From: Mansonella perstans
Lineage: Eukaryota > Nematoda > Chromadorea > Rhabditida > Onchocercidae
Length of the DNA: 64,000 bases
Assembly (NCBI GenBank): GCA_037074765.1
Contig: JBAMDO010000051.1
Coordinates: forward strand, 124,001-188,000
Direction of reading: 5' to 3'
Shown: positions 1 through 24,844 of the stretch, piece after piece
Position numbering within the stretch: position 1 is the first letter of the stretch
Layout: each line of letters starts with the position of its first letter
The notes under the pieces: generated by a model
The model's database searches: none
What the model saw: only the letters and a program-made list of their open reading frames with translations
Told to the model about the DNA's origin: nothing
Position numbers and translations under genes: made by a program

Positions 1-1667
1 ATTTTGGGGTACTAACCATGTATCTCCTCTTCTAATTAAGATACTTAACACTGTAATGGAAATAAGTACTGTTTCTGCTAATATTTCTGTACCATAATTT
101 ATCTTTCACAAATTTAAAAAATGTAAATGCTATTGACAACTACAAATTTATTGTTAGATGGATCAAATCAAGTGATAAAGAGAATTGCAAATAGATTTAT
201 TACTTATCTGATTTTCCACAAACCTCTTGATATGTTTGCTCTCAATTTCAACAATTCAGATTGAAAAAAATCCTAGATAGCACCTTTTTTTTTTTTTTTT
301 TTTTTTTGGACAAGGAATATGGAGTTATAGTTGTTGACCTTTGTTGATTTGTTAATTTCTCAGCTTTAATGAGAAATGATTGAAATTATTGGAAAGGTAA
401 CAATTTTCGCTGTAACTTTTTCCTATAACTACAGTAAGTGTAATTCCAGACTACTGATTACTGTTGCATATATTATAGCTTCAAGGTGTTCCATTTCAAT
501 AAACATTCTTATTGAAAATGCTGAAACTTTCCTGCTAATTTCTGGGCTGATATCAATAAATGCTACATAACAACTATTTGTCCCTATTTTAAAGCTAGCT
601 AGCTTGAGTTACAATTTAGAGGACAATTAAAGAATTCGACTCTAAATGAAAAATTAAAATTTGAAAGATCAAATCATTTCAGACAAAAGAATAGATGCTA
701 CATAACTAGTTAACCAACGTTAGTGCTACACAAACATCGTACTGGTTGAATGCAGTAGTGGAATAAATGCAAGCTAATCAGCTGACAGCAGTGCTAACTA
801 TTTCGGCTGATTGATGTAAAAAGCAAAATGATAAGCTCAAAGGTGACTGTCTACTTCCGGCGTAATTATGCTTTGTTTAAACATTACTACTGAAATATTA
901 TGAAAGGTATTCCGATCTAGCTTATCGAAAGTCGATTATCGAGATTTGATAAAACTGCTAACATATTCGCTTACAGCGGTAATTAGCTAATTCAACGGCA
1001 CGCTGCACCCGATTCCTTCACTGTTCCACCTAAAGATAAGAGCTGCTACTTTCTAAAGTGTTGCAATATCGAAAGAGTTTCATAAATGATGCTTGTGTGT
1101 ACCGGTCACTTTCACTTACTGATCAAGAATGAGCCATTTGGAGTGAATTATTAGAAATTTTTAGCTGTAGTAATACACTACGACATTGCAGTAAATAAAT
1201 AATAAATAGCAAGCTGTTACATTTCTTTAAAATCTACTTCATACTGAAGTATCCTCGTCTCATCCTAATAGGATAACCCTTCTCCGAAGAAATCTCTCGA
1301 GGTACCCTCCGAATTCTCTTAACCGATACATTTGCACAGAGTACCTAACGCAATGCAATAAATCGTAGCATAGATTTTTCCATTGGTTTTGTTGGACTGT
1401 TCATAGTTGTTACCAGAATGTCGGCGGGAATTATTGGTGTTTTTTTTTTTTTTTTTTTTGTTTTAAAATAGGTGCTAAGCATGTTAATCGTATAAAATTA
1501 CATTGTATATATCGGCAGGAAGACCTTGTCCTCCTGAAACCAACTGTACCCGGGTAGCACGAGAATGGTACTTCTAGATTTTAGTCCTCTTTTTCTTTGG
1601 AAGTCACGTATCTATGATTATCGTTCGTTGGAATCATTAACTATGCTTGCTCGCACTTGAACATGCT
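1..1667. other. 5' intergenic DNA upstream of ama-1
   Basis: AT-rich DNA with long poly-T runs near 284-307 and 1440-1459. The longest open frame here (376-570, 64 codons) is hydrophobic, has no splice context and no recognisable domain, so I do not call it a gene. The proximal promoter of the polymerase gene must lie here, but I see no clear TATA box or other named element. Confidence 0.6.
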
Positions 1668-1677
1668 TTTTTCACAG
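1668..1677 (+). promoter_or_regulatory. Probable spliced-leader trans-splice acceptor of ama-1
   Basis: A pyrimidine run ending in CACAG lies 48 nt before the start codon with no matching donor upstream. This is the usual arrangement for a trans-spliced nematode mRNA. Inferred from sequence only. Confidence 0.5.
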
Positions 1678-1725
1678 ATAATTTGCCAAAAAAACTGATT
1701 ACTAATTCGTGAATATCGGACAATT

Positions 1726-14173
<12,448 letters not shown>

Positions 14174-14252
14174 TTCATCAACTGGATTTACTTGTTATAA
14201 TTATGTGCAACATTTTTTGCTCTTATCATATGTCAACAAAAAAACTCAGTTC

Positions 14253-14258
14253 AATAAA
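14253..14258 (+). terminator. AATAAA polyadenylation signal of ama-1
   Basis: The first canonical hexamer downstream of the stop codon, about 80 nt after it, which is a normal nematode 3' UTR length. Confidence 0.6.
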
Positions 14259-17200
14259 ACATGTATATAGCTGTGAGACTTCCAAATATGGGATTTTAAT
14301 TGAATCTAGCTCTTTTGGGATCGTAACATAGTATTTGAGAATTGCTTTTCTCGTTGGCATTTGTTGGATGTCATGTTTGGCATGCGTAGTGCTTCTGAAG
14401 ATGACCATGCCTTTTAATTGCAATAGCGTATGTAAATTTTTATCTTTGGTATTTTTATACGATCTCAACAACTACAAAATTTTTGAATTGTCTTTACTAA
14501 CATCATTTATACTTTTGTTTTTGATGTTTGCAGCTTTTTTTAATTCGACTGTTTTGTAAATACAATGATGTGGTAGCAAGTTCCCGATATGCATTAAACG
14601 AAAATGTTGAATTGTTGTTATGGATTAAGATTAAGCAGTGGCTGAAATAGTTGCATTTTATGGGTATGACGGCCATATTCTTAATAGAAGGATTTCTAAA
14701 CATTACCACTCATTATACCATTCCGGTTTGTTGTTATTCATGTTTACAGTATAAATATATTTTCATTTGTTTTCGAAATTGCATATTATTCATCAAAAAA
14801 GAAAAAACGCCATTGACCACTTGAAAAGTATCGTGGGCACGTTATGCAGAGGAGGTAGATGAGTCACATGGTCGTTACATGTACGCTAATAACAAACGTA
14901 AGTCGTTGTAATCAGGCGTGCTTGTAGAATTGGTAAGCCACAAATATCCGGAATCTGACACCTTTCGTATTTTTCAAAGCAAATTGAACTGAAGTTTGGT
15001 TTGGCTCGCGGATATACGTGATAATAATGCTAATTTAGATTGCAGGGGAGGTTCTAATCTGTTTCAATCATTACGGATAAATTTTATTACCAGTTCTATT
15101 TCCTGTGCAAATTAAAGTGAGAGGGATGAGATTGAAGTAGTTGATAAATATCTTCCAGAAAAGATCTTTGGCTTGATCGTTTTTGCATGGACAATTTATG
15201 AATGAATTATCTTATTTTCCTTTCATTTACCTGTCTATAAGTAAGTTCTTTTAAGGGAACCATAATTACACAACCTTATAGTAATGTCAGGTAAGAAATT
15301 TTTGAATGAACAGGGTTGACAAAGCAAGAGGAGGAGAAATAATATCGAGCATCATTTTGCCCTGTTCAACTTGCAAATGATATCTCTGACATTTCAACAT
15401 GTCTGTTTTTGAAGCATATTTCTGGAATTGGAATTTGTTCTCAGCTGTATATGCAAACATTTTGAAAAGTAACAAATTACAATGAATGAAGAATGATGCA
15501 AATTAAAGCCACATTTAGTTCGTTGAAGTTTGCTTTGCTGAAAAGGTAAGATGTAAGCTCGAAAAGATGTTTAATAAACAATATGAGACAATCTATGGTT
15601 ACAATTTCATTCCAAAACTTTTTTTCACGAAATCCAATTTTTTAGTGTTAGCGCTTTACTACTGAACCGTTAATTTGCTTCAGTCATTGTTTCGATTTCG
15701 TATTGGATATTAGATATTACTCCTATTCGCCTAGTTTCTATCAAAGAAAGGCAAAGAGCGCCGTTTTCATCCTTTATCAAAATATGTACAACAGTTACGA
15801 CGCTCCGGCCTGCCAAGTTGTGGCGACAAGAATGTCTGTGGCGATATTTCTATTGCCGTTCCCTGTTCAATCGCTGGATTGGTAGTGATGCCAAGTCAAC
15901 AGACTAGCAGTGATTCAATGACTAACAGTTGTGGCTACTGATAGTGTATATGCCGATTTATTTGACAGCAAATAAATGGTGTGGGCAGGTGGTAAGGTTG
16001 TTAAAGGTTGTAAAAAACATTAGACATAACAGGAAAAACTGAAAATTCCAATTGAAAACATTAGGCTTTATCAAGGAATAGAACAGTGGTATTTTGATGT
16101 ACGAAATAGATAGATCACTTTCATTAATTTCAGAATCTTCATTTCCTGATCAAATTTGAAAATAGAATAAGGAAATAAAGATTTTGAATTTAAATCTAGA
16201 AGTTTCTAACTGAAATATAAAAACCAATTGAGTAAAAAAAATTTTGTTATGGATATTCCTTCTCAAAGAATAAAAAAGCTTCGAATTAGCTAGCCAGTAA
16301 CATTTCGTAACTGTGAAGTATGAAGATCAGTGTATAAAGGATTTTGACTTATTCAATATTGGTCTGAGAAATTTAGGTGGAAAAAGTATTTCTATAAAAT
16401 TCTTTGCTCGAATGACAGCTTTTGCTACTTTTTGTTATTGATAAGAACTTTTGTTACTTTTTTATTCAAATAAAGAAATAATACCATACGTTCTACAACA
16501 GCAGAACATCGATGGGATAATTGCCGCTCGAATCGTGGAGCTGTCCAAAATGTCTTGTTAACATTGTCATTCGGGTCAGGAGTGATCAGTCCTGGATTTT
16601 CCAAGGGTGTGCACTCGAACATACTACTATAGCAATCAGAAAAAACGTGAAAAGGGTTATCATAATGGTAACGTACGTGTGAAGTTAGGAAAGATTCTTC
16701 ATATGTACTGTAAACTAGCGATCAGTGGATCAGACACTAATCATATCGTCAATTCTTGGTATAAAAAGCAACGGATAATTTGTATAAATTATCTAATTTG
16801 AAAAAATTCAAAGAAAAATTTGTCTCACTGTTTTTTAAATGAGTAGATGTTGAGAGAGGTTAAAGCGAAGTTTGGATTATCATTGTAGTTTTCTAATACA
16901 TTTATTGATAATAGGTTCTTCATGAGTATGTAAAAAATTTGCATAATAAAGTTCTCACTGATTTTACATGCGACATTTTGCAGTGCCAGCCTAAAGTTTT
17001 TACTTTGAAATGAGTATGTTATCTCGTTGCAGGAATGTATCGTCTAAATACGACCGGAAAAGAAAGTGATATTAGCGATAGCAGCAACAGGTGTCAGCTG
17101 TTCTATCAGCTTAATGCAGTTCTTGAAAACAGTGATTCATATCAATCGATCTGTAGTTATCCATACTTTATTGTTGTGAAGTATCCAGAAACGTCAGCAC

Positions 17201-17331
17201 TTTGAATTGAGAATTGATTCCAAATTTGACTTGAAGACTGATTAGAGCTTAAGTTCCGAAAGTGTAAGTCAATTTGACTGAATTTATTCTACGTTCAGCA
17301 TCTGGCCAGCAATGTCAGTATCACAGCTGCA
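14259..17331. other. Intergenic DNA between ama-1 and the receptor gene
   Basis: About 3.1 kb without a convincing gene. A somewhat GC-richer patch at 16495-16620 is open on the minus strand, but has no splice support or known domain. The 3' end should hold the receptor promoter; no named element is evident. Confidence 0.5.
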
Positions 17332-17342
17332 CCATCTCTCAG
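17332..17342 (+). promoter_or_regulatory. Probable trans-splice acceptor of the receptor gene
   Basis: CCATCTCTCAG ends one nucleotide before the ATG at 17344, giving an almost leaderless mRNA once a spliced leader is attached. Inferred. Confidence 0.45.
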
Positions 17343-17343
17343 C

Positions 17344-20300
17344 ATGAATGCATCACGATTACTGCAGTTAATTATTGCAATACTTCACGGTAAGAATTGG
17401 AAGTTTGAGTGTCAGTTCCAACCTTCAGTGACTGATTATTATCCAGCAATAATTCCACAACAATGTGACGAATTTCATTCAAAGCACTCAAAGTTAAAGA
17501 TGAAATTTATTTCAGATAATGTTCAATCTTATTTTTCTAACCATTTCAGCGAACGAATTGTCAAGTAATCGCTACGCAGACCAATTATATGAGGATTTGT
17601 TGTATTTTTACAATAAAAATGTACGACCTATACGGAATGCAAGCAACGCCTTACAAGTTAAATTTGGTGCTTCGTTAATTCGAATCATTGATGTGGTTAG
17701 CTTTATTTTTACTATATATTGATAATTCAGAAGTTCTTGAGATCTCACAGTCAATAGCAAGCAGTCGATTCCTTAATTTATTTCCATTTATTTGTTTTTT
17801 CCAACTCATGAGATTGGAGCTATGCTGGTGGTGGCGCATGCTCCCAACAGAGTCTCCCAGGCCAGACATGCCCCAATCAAGGGGTCAAGTTAAGTATACA
17901 GAATTTTGCTGAATACCTCTCAAATTCTTTTTCTGTCTGTTTTCAACAATTTTATACAGAAAGGACGACATAACAAAAAAAAAGCAAAAAACAAAGTGTG
18001 GGACAAAAATATCTGTTAGTCTGTTGGCCTGTTTAACAGACTAGAAAATCAAAAGGTCCGAATTTGTTTCAGTTTGCTGTTATTCATCCATTGATAGAAT
18101 AAAATCGTTGGTAAGTGGTGCTGCAAATATCTGCGACACACCACAGTCTGATGAACAATACGTTGCAGGCTGGCCTAAAATCACACCAATCTTTAAGCTC
18201 TTTCGAGACTACATGAGAATAAAATCAAAAACAAAGCCTTACTACAATCACTGAAGCTACGAAAATATGAGAAGAGAAAGATCAGCAACCTGGTTCTCCG
18301 GGTGGTCCCCATGGTCCTTCTTCGCCGACTTTCCCGTATCGTCCTGGTGGCCCAACAGGACCAATCCTCCCTGGTTTTCCGGCGAAACCAGATTCTTTAG
18401 CTGGTTTGCCTCGCAGTCCCATAGCTCCCTTTGGTCCAGGAGGACCGAGTGGCCCTTTTGGTCCCTTAATTCCTGTCCCAGAAATGACTGTATCACCGGG
18501 TGGTCCTGGAAGACCAGCAGGACCTTTAAGACCAGGTGATCCCGGTGGACCAGGTTCGCCTATTGACCCGTGTTCTCCTGGTACACCAGGAGGACCCGGT
18601 TCCCCTGTACGACCAGATTCCCCGAGTTGTCCACGTTCGCCTTGCAATCCTCTAAATTAAGGTACGATTAGAAATAGAGAAATTTGAAAATTGCATTGAA
18701 ATAAAAATTTGGCTCAATAATATTCTCCAAAATTAGCTTGATTACACAGATCATTAAAACATACCAAAGGTGAGCTTTTTTACAACCACAATTTCCATAA
18801 AAAGTTTTATGCAAGAAATTGTAAACTGAACAATGGTACCTCTGTCCAGGGGGCCCAGCAGGACAAATCGCGCACGGTAACTCTTCTTCTGGTGCAAGCT
18901 CAATATCATAACCATCATCGCCTGCCAATCCTGGATTTCCCACCATTCCTGGTATTCCATCCTCTCCAGGAGGTCCACTCAGACCAGGCGGGCCTGTAGG
19001 ACATCTAAAAATTTGTACTTATTCAAAACTTACTAACATTTCCGAATTTGATGCTAATTTCCTTAAAAAAATTACCTCAGTCTCTAAGGTTTAAAAAGAG
19101 TCGTTACACGGTGTTAAAATGAGCGTTAATTAGAATTATCTAATGCGCATCCGGTCACAAAGTTTCCCATCCATAGGATAAATCATCGTTTTTTTTTTCG
19201 ATTCTGTGAATCAACGTTCATAGGGAATATTTTGGTTACTAACCCAAGTTGTGTACATCCTGAGCACACGACTTCTTTACGGCCGGTAAGAATGTATGGT
19301 TGCGAATGACGCTTTCGAAGAATCACTGCTGCCCCAACTTCTTCTCGCACCAATTTCATCTCTTCCCATATTCTATCCGATTTCTCCTGAAACTACAAGA
19401 AATGGAAATATGATCAGAGAAGATAATGAAAGAGGGAGAATCTTTGTAGAAAACGTTTCACAAAATTATATGAATTTCGATACATTTTTTTTGTACCTCA
19501 TTTTCTTACTACCTTTCAAATTTTTAAGCTTTTCTAATTTTTTACTTTAAAATTAGCAGATTTTGTCACAGCATATGATCGCGCTCGTTCTGCTTTCAGA
19601 TAAATTGTTGGGATAGCAAATATTAATACAATAATTGTTAGTGAACTAAATATCGTCGTGCCTATCGCCAGATAGTGAAAATAATCTTCGGTAGCCATTT
19701 TCCTGAAATTTATTTCTGACAGAAATTTTTTTTAATTCCTTACTGCATAGCATCGTTTGGCACCTTTCTGCTTCAGGGACTGACCTCCTTTATACACAGA
19801 TTATTAAATAAGCTAAGTTTTCAACTACCATCGTTAAATTTGAGACAGATAACTTGAAATTGTACGGAGTTTTCGGGAGCGAATTTGGGATGTAAGAAGC
19901 TGAGGAGTTTGATCGGCTGACAATGATCATATTGGGAGTAAAACCAGTTATTTTTATCCATTTCCGATATATTGGGGCACTGTGTCGAAACAATTCTACA
20001 CATTTGTACCATTACGGAAGTATGTCTTACCTTTCATTGATCCATGACCCTCTCTCCCAATTCCCAAAAAACGAACAACAAACAATGATATTTAGGTCAG
20101 CTGACAGAACTTTTCCAGAATTAGTTCCAATTAATTTTACTTGCGATTTTGAGGAGAAAATTTTGAAATCATTGATTGTATTTTAATTTTTTTCATTGAT
20201 TGTAACTTTTTAAAAAAATTTTTTTGAGATAATTTTTACAAAATCACGGTAAATTTTTATAAGTATGAATAAGAAATAAGTCTGTCAAAGATATCTTTTA

Positions 20301-23300
20301 TCATTCTATTTCAATAATCATTTATAATTTAATACTGTGTTGATACAAATTTGCTTTCAGGATGAAGTGAATCAAGTGCTTACCACTAATTTATGGCTCG
20401 AAATGGTATTTTTGATAAATTAATATTAATGTTAAAATTATACAGATTCTGGAAAATTACTTTTGGATCACTTGATCTTTCAATAATCATTCACAAACAA
20501 AATTCAATGTTTAAAAAAAAAATTTCATGCCAATCTTTTTTACTTACAGCAGTGGTATGATTACAAGCTAACATGGGATCCGGAAAAATGGAACAATATT
20601 CGAAAACTTCATATTCCATCAGATCAGATATGGATCCCGGATATCCTGTTGTATAATAAGTAAAATATCTGTAATTTGAAACCACTCAATACTGCAGCTA
20701 ATGACGGATATCGCCAACCTTTTTTTGAATTGAAAATTTCGCAGTGCTGCTCTGAGGAAATGAAATCGAACGATTGTTTTATTTCAGCGCAGACGGCGAA
20801 CCACACATAACGATCATGAGTGATGCTTTAGTCTATTATACCGGTGCTGTTGTATGGAAACCACCGAGCATTTATAAATCATTTTGTCCTGTATGTTATT
20901 AAACTTGCAATTAACTCCCCTTTGATACTCTTATTGTGATTTTTTTCCATTCATCCTATTGTGGCCTTGAATTTTTGAGATGCGTATTGTTACTGTAGCA
21001 CTGATTTAAATGTTAAATATATTGATGAAAAAGATTATCAAATATATTCAAATATTTTCATAATTTAATTCATAGTTTCTTGAAAATTTGATTGCTAAAA
21101 GAAGATCTTTTTAAGATAGATATCGAATATTTCCCATATGATAAACAGTCTTGTTCAATGAAATTTGGTGGTTGGTCCTACAACGGTTTCCAAATTGATA
21201 TTCGACAGTTACCGGTAAATTCTTCTGGTTTAAAATGGAGAGCAAAGATTGCAAAAGATTAGTTTAGGGATTCGATGATTGTCTCATTGTCAGTAATGTT
21301 TCGAGATGGAGATAATATTAAATAATTAGCCTTTAAAGACACGATTACTCATAAAAGTCAAAATCCTTAACAACCAATTACTTTTGTGACAAGACTGTTT
21401 TTCGAAAGATAAGTTTTTCAAGACTAATCCCACGGACAATATCGAAACACAATATGATGAAAATGGCAAGGAATATCAGTTTCTGGAACAAGGAATGGAT
21501 TTATCATCTTATTATCCGTAAGTTTTTCGTTGTTCTAAAAACCACTTCATCAATTTTTAACCTTAGCACTTCACAGACAAGAAATTTCCTAAAATAATCT
21601 TATCACAGAAGTCGTGAGTGGGACCTGATAAGTTTAACAAGTCGTCGGCACGAACGCCTTTATCCTGGTTGCTGTGGACAGGAATTCTATATCGATATTA
21701 CTTTCAATCTATCGATTCGCCGTAAAACACTTTTTTATACCGTTAATCTGGTCATTCCATGCATGCTGATAGGTGAATTTCATTTTAATTCCGTTTTACT
21801 ACAATCTATAATTTATTAATATTACAAACTAAGGAGATAGTGAGAACTTTCTTATAAAGAAAGGAATATACCAAGATATGAAGTATTGGAATACCATGAC
21901 AAATATGCACCATTGTTAATATTTCATTTTGTTTCAGCAATTTTGACAACTTTCGTTTTCTATATTCCGGGTATTGAGCACAAAGTTTCATTTTCGATAG
22001 CAGTATTAGTTACTTTGACTGTGTTCTATTTGGTCCTCATTGACCTCATTCCTCCAACATCAATGGTCATACCAATGATTGGAAAGTATCTTTTATTTAC
22101 CATGTTTCTCGTTTCGGCGTCTATTATCTTATCTGTACTGACTGTAAGCTACTATCGCCGGTACGTTATTTTTCATATTTATCTTTATCTTTATCAATTT
22201 AGTCATGCAAAACCACTAAAAAAGTTACGTGAAATTGCAGTTCGCAAAGGATAAACAGAGTATACCCAGCAGATGCAAATTTCTACCATTAATATATATC
22301 ATTAAAAATATCAGGACAACAAATGACTGGAAAGTCTATTTTTTAAGGCTTTTTATTTATATCAAATAAAGCTTTTCGCTTTCTACTGAAATTCATGATT
22401 TAAAAGTAAAAAAAATCATACGTTTTTTAATGCATTCAATATAGAAGGGTCAACTAAGGAAGTCAACAGTACTTTTTTGATCTTATCCTTCATATCTTGA
22501 GTAAGGTCAGGTCAATTCAATGGGATCCTGTTTTGCTCTGCATTATTGATACTATTTTAGCAGTTTCGGTAAACATCAAAATGATTTCACATTAAAAATG
22601 AAAATTGGCTGTTCAAGTAAAAATCTGGTTTATTTGCTTTCTATCATTCTAATAGTTCTTTTGATACTGCCTTCAAACCCACATTTATGGATTTTTCAAA
22701 CCCATATTTCTTTTTCTTACTCTCACTATTACTTTTTCATCATATTATCACAGCAACTACACTGAATTATTATCAGACTATGCCATATGAATCTTAAATC
22801 TATAAAATTGACCAAACAGTAGCGCAAAAAGAAAGTAAAAAGTATTTGATATAAGGATCGGTCAGTCTTAACATCTAGCCTTTGATTCTGTGGAACTCTT
22901 GCCACACATTACGATAAAGCATAGGTTGTAGCTTTTTATTTTTCTAATATACTCTACAACAAATATCGGTATATGTACATCCGTTTCTGACTTACGTTCA
23001 TAAAATATTTAATTGTAATAGGAAATTCTATTGTCCAATATTTTTGTTTTAGAGAGCCAGGAAGTTTAATTCGCTTCTTCCAGAGGTGGTACTACTCACC
23101 CTATGCCAAAATGGATGCGTCACGTATTTTTGAAAATACTACCTAAATATTTGTTCATTAAGACACCAGAAGATGATGCTTCTGAGGTAAGCAGCAATAG
23201 ATCATCAGGTGAGCATGTTACTCGTAAAATTTTTAAGCTCCTTCAATTTGAAACGAATGAAATCATATTTGCAACTTCTGGGAAGTACTTCACGCGGAAA

Positions 23301-23923
23301 AATAGATTTTCAGATTCTGTAGTGATAAATTCTTTTAAAGCTGTAATGAGCTCTTGTCTTTTCCAATTGAAAAAGATTATTAAAATTCTAAATTACATTT
23401 TAGATTTGTTGTCATCTTCAACGTCTCGTCGAGCAAGTCCTTATTTCTTATCAATTAACAATCTAATCGACGGCCAAATGAGATTGTCTCAGTTGGCACA
23501 ACTTCGTGGGATGCATCCAGACTTAATTCGTCGCATGATCGATAATGTGTCGTTTATTGCTGACCATTTCCGGGCCATGAAGAAAAATGATCAAGTACAT
23601 CTCTTTTTATTTACAACCAAATTGCTCCTTATAAATTTTATATACAAATTTTTCTTATTTTTTTCTTTTGTCTTTTTTTTTAAAAGAAATTTTTAAATCT
23701 GATAAAATTACAGATATCTGAGGACTGGTGCTACGTATCAATGGTACTAGATCGACTGATGCTGATGATTTTTAGTGTAATCAATGTTTGTGGTACCTTG
23801 ATCATTCTTTTACAATCGCCAGTGCTTTATGACAGCCGACCGCCGATGACCATCAATCCAGCTAATAAACCACTGAGTGCTGATACACTCGAATTATTCG
23901 TTAATAGCTCATATGTACAGTAA
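17344..23923 (+). CDS. Nicotinic acetylcholine receptor alpha-type subunit
   Basis: Subunit of a pentameric Cys-loop ion channel in the nerve or muscle membrane. Twelve exons, 518 residues: 17344-17389, 17550-17695, 20361-20405, 20550-20659, 20788-20890, 21116-21214, 21423-21517, 21609-21772, 21938-22160, 23084-23208, 23404-23594, 23714-23923. Residues 1-16 form a signal peptide. The ligand-binding domain has the Cys-loop C149-x13-C163 and the vicinal pair C236-C237 that defines alpha-type subunits. M1-M3 lie in the 21609 and 21938 exons, followed by a Ser-rich M3-M4 loop and M4 in the last exon. The junction of exons 2 and 3 reads [17 protein letters not shown], a core family motif, so the 2.7-kb intron between them is real although it holds a collagen gene on the other strand. 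The pore-entrance motif is IEHK rather than the usual GEK. I cannot assign the exact C. elegans subunit; it looks closest to the levamisole-receptor group. Confidence 0.92.
18282..19698 (-). CDS. Cuticle collagen, nested in a receptor intron
   Basis: Structural protein secreted by the hypodermis into the cuticle. Four exons on the minus strand (19698-19546, 19386-19244, 19004-18840, 18651-18282) give 276 residues, normal for cuticle collagens. It starts [10 protein letters not shown], followed by one membrane or signal-anchor segment (about residues 11-36), then the conserved pre-collagen region ([12 protein letters not shown]) and a basic RKRH stretch resembling the family's subtilisin cleavage site. 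CSGC-x4-C and CAIC cysteine clusters flank the first Gly-X-Y block. A longer Gly-X-Y block with short interruptions follows. The protein ends abruptly at GEPGC with almost no C-terminal tail. A trans-splice acceptor ends 4 nt before the ATG. The specific collagen is not assigned. It lies wholly within the intron 17696-20360 of the acetylcholine receptor gene. Confidence 0.93.
19699..19712 (-). promoter_or_regulatory. Probable trans-splice acceptor of the collagen gene
   Basis: On the minus strand AAATTTCAG is followed by GAAA and then the start codon, a very short leader typical of trans-spliced collagen mRNAs. Confidence 0.55.
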
Positions 23924-23930
23924 TATTTTG

Positions 23931-23936
23931 AATAAA
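23931..23936 (+). terminator. AATAAA signal 7 nt after the receptor stop codon
   Basis: A canonical hexamer almost touching the TAA at 23921-23923, implying a 3' UTR of only about 20-30 nt if it is used. No other nearby hexamer was noticed. Confidence 0.5.
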
Positions 23937-24669
23937 ACCTGCGGATTGCAAGAATCTTTTGAAATACTTGCAGCATATCTTCTCATACCTGTAGTAAAAC
24001 ACGACAGCTACTTCTCCCACTTTTTCTTAAGTGTTTACGACGGTTATTACTACTATGATAACAAAATGAGATTTGCATGTAGTAGTCAAATTGCTTATGT
24101 AATTAATTGACAGATAGGATACACTGTTTAGTTGTCTATTCCTTCATTTGTCTTAGACTAAGCTATCCATTATTTTATAACCTGTAGAAAGGATTTTAAC
24201 ACAACATGAAGAAAAGCAATCTGCTGACCAATCTTGTCATTTTCTTTTTTCCATATATAAAATTTAATTTAATGTTCGATTTTGACAGATGTCAAAAAAG
24301 CTAAGTGGAATTATTAGGACAAACATAACGCGACGATTTTGTGGGAAATCTCTCCTACTTACTTCCTTATTTATAAAGAGAGAAATTATTTGAATAGAAT
24401 AGTGATTTTACACCACTTTAACCAATCATGAAAAGGAAGATCTGTTCAACTTTGATTAATTAATTTTCCTCATTTATTATATAATGGATTCAACTTTCTC
24501 CCTCAATTTGCTACGACATAGGAAAAAATTACGTGCACGTTATCTACGAGTATGTAATGTGTAATGTATGCATTACGCTAAAGACATATAACAGACACTT
24601 ATAAACTGCCGTATGCACAAACACTTCGTGACAAATAGCGTGATAGTGTGGATAGAAAAGGGATGAGTT
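23937..24669. other. Intergenic DNA after the receptor gene
   Basis: AT-rich, no coding signal recognised. Confidence 0.5.
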
Positions 24670-24844
24670 GATGAAGCATCCAGTCCGCCTAATTGATGGA
24701 GCATCCAGTCCGCCTAATTGATGAAGCATCCAGTCCACCTGGTTGATTGAGCATCCAGTCCACCTGGTTGATTGAGCATCCAGTCCACCTGGTTGATTGA
24801 GCATCCAGTCCACCTGATTAATTGAGCATCCAGTCCGCCTCACT
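24670..24844. repeat. 25-bp minisatellite, seven copies
   Basis: The core GCATCCAGTCC recurs exactly every 25 bp at 24676, 24701, 24726, 24751, 24776, 24801 and 24826. Between cores the sequence alternates mainly between CGCCTAATTGAT and CACCTGGTTGAT types, and the three middle units are nearly identical. The 99-codon minus-strand open frame over it (24544-24843) is a product of the repeat, not a gene. Confidence 0.95.

Noticed and set aside
376..570. 64-codon hydrophobic open frame upstream of ama-1
   Set aside because: No splice context, no family resemblance, and composition expected of AT-rich DNA.
16425..16622. Minus-strand frame with Cys, Arg and Pro residues
   Set aside because: Faintly reminiscent of repeat-derived peptides, but no repeat copy or domain could be identified in this window.
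18267..18660. Proline-rich plus-strand frames
   Set aside because: These are the antisense of the collagen Gly-X-Y exon; Gly codons read backwards give Pro and Ser-rich frames.
24544..24843. 99-codon minus-strand frame
   Set aside because: Created by the 25-bp minisatellite; no start context or conserved flank.
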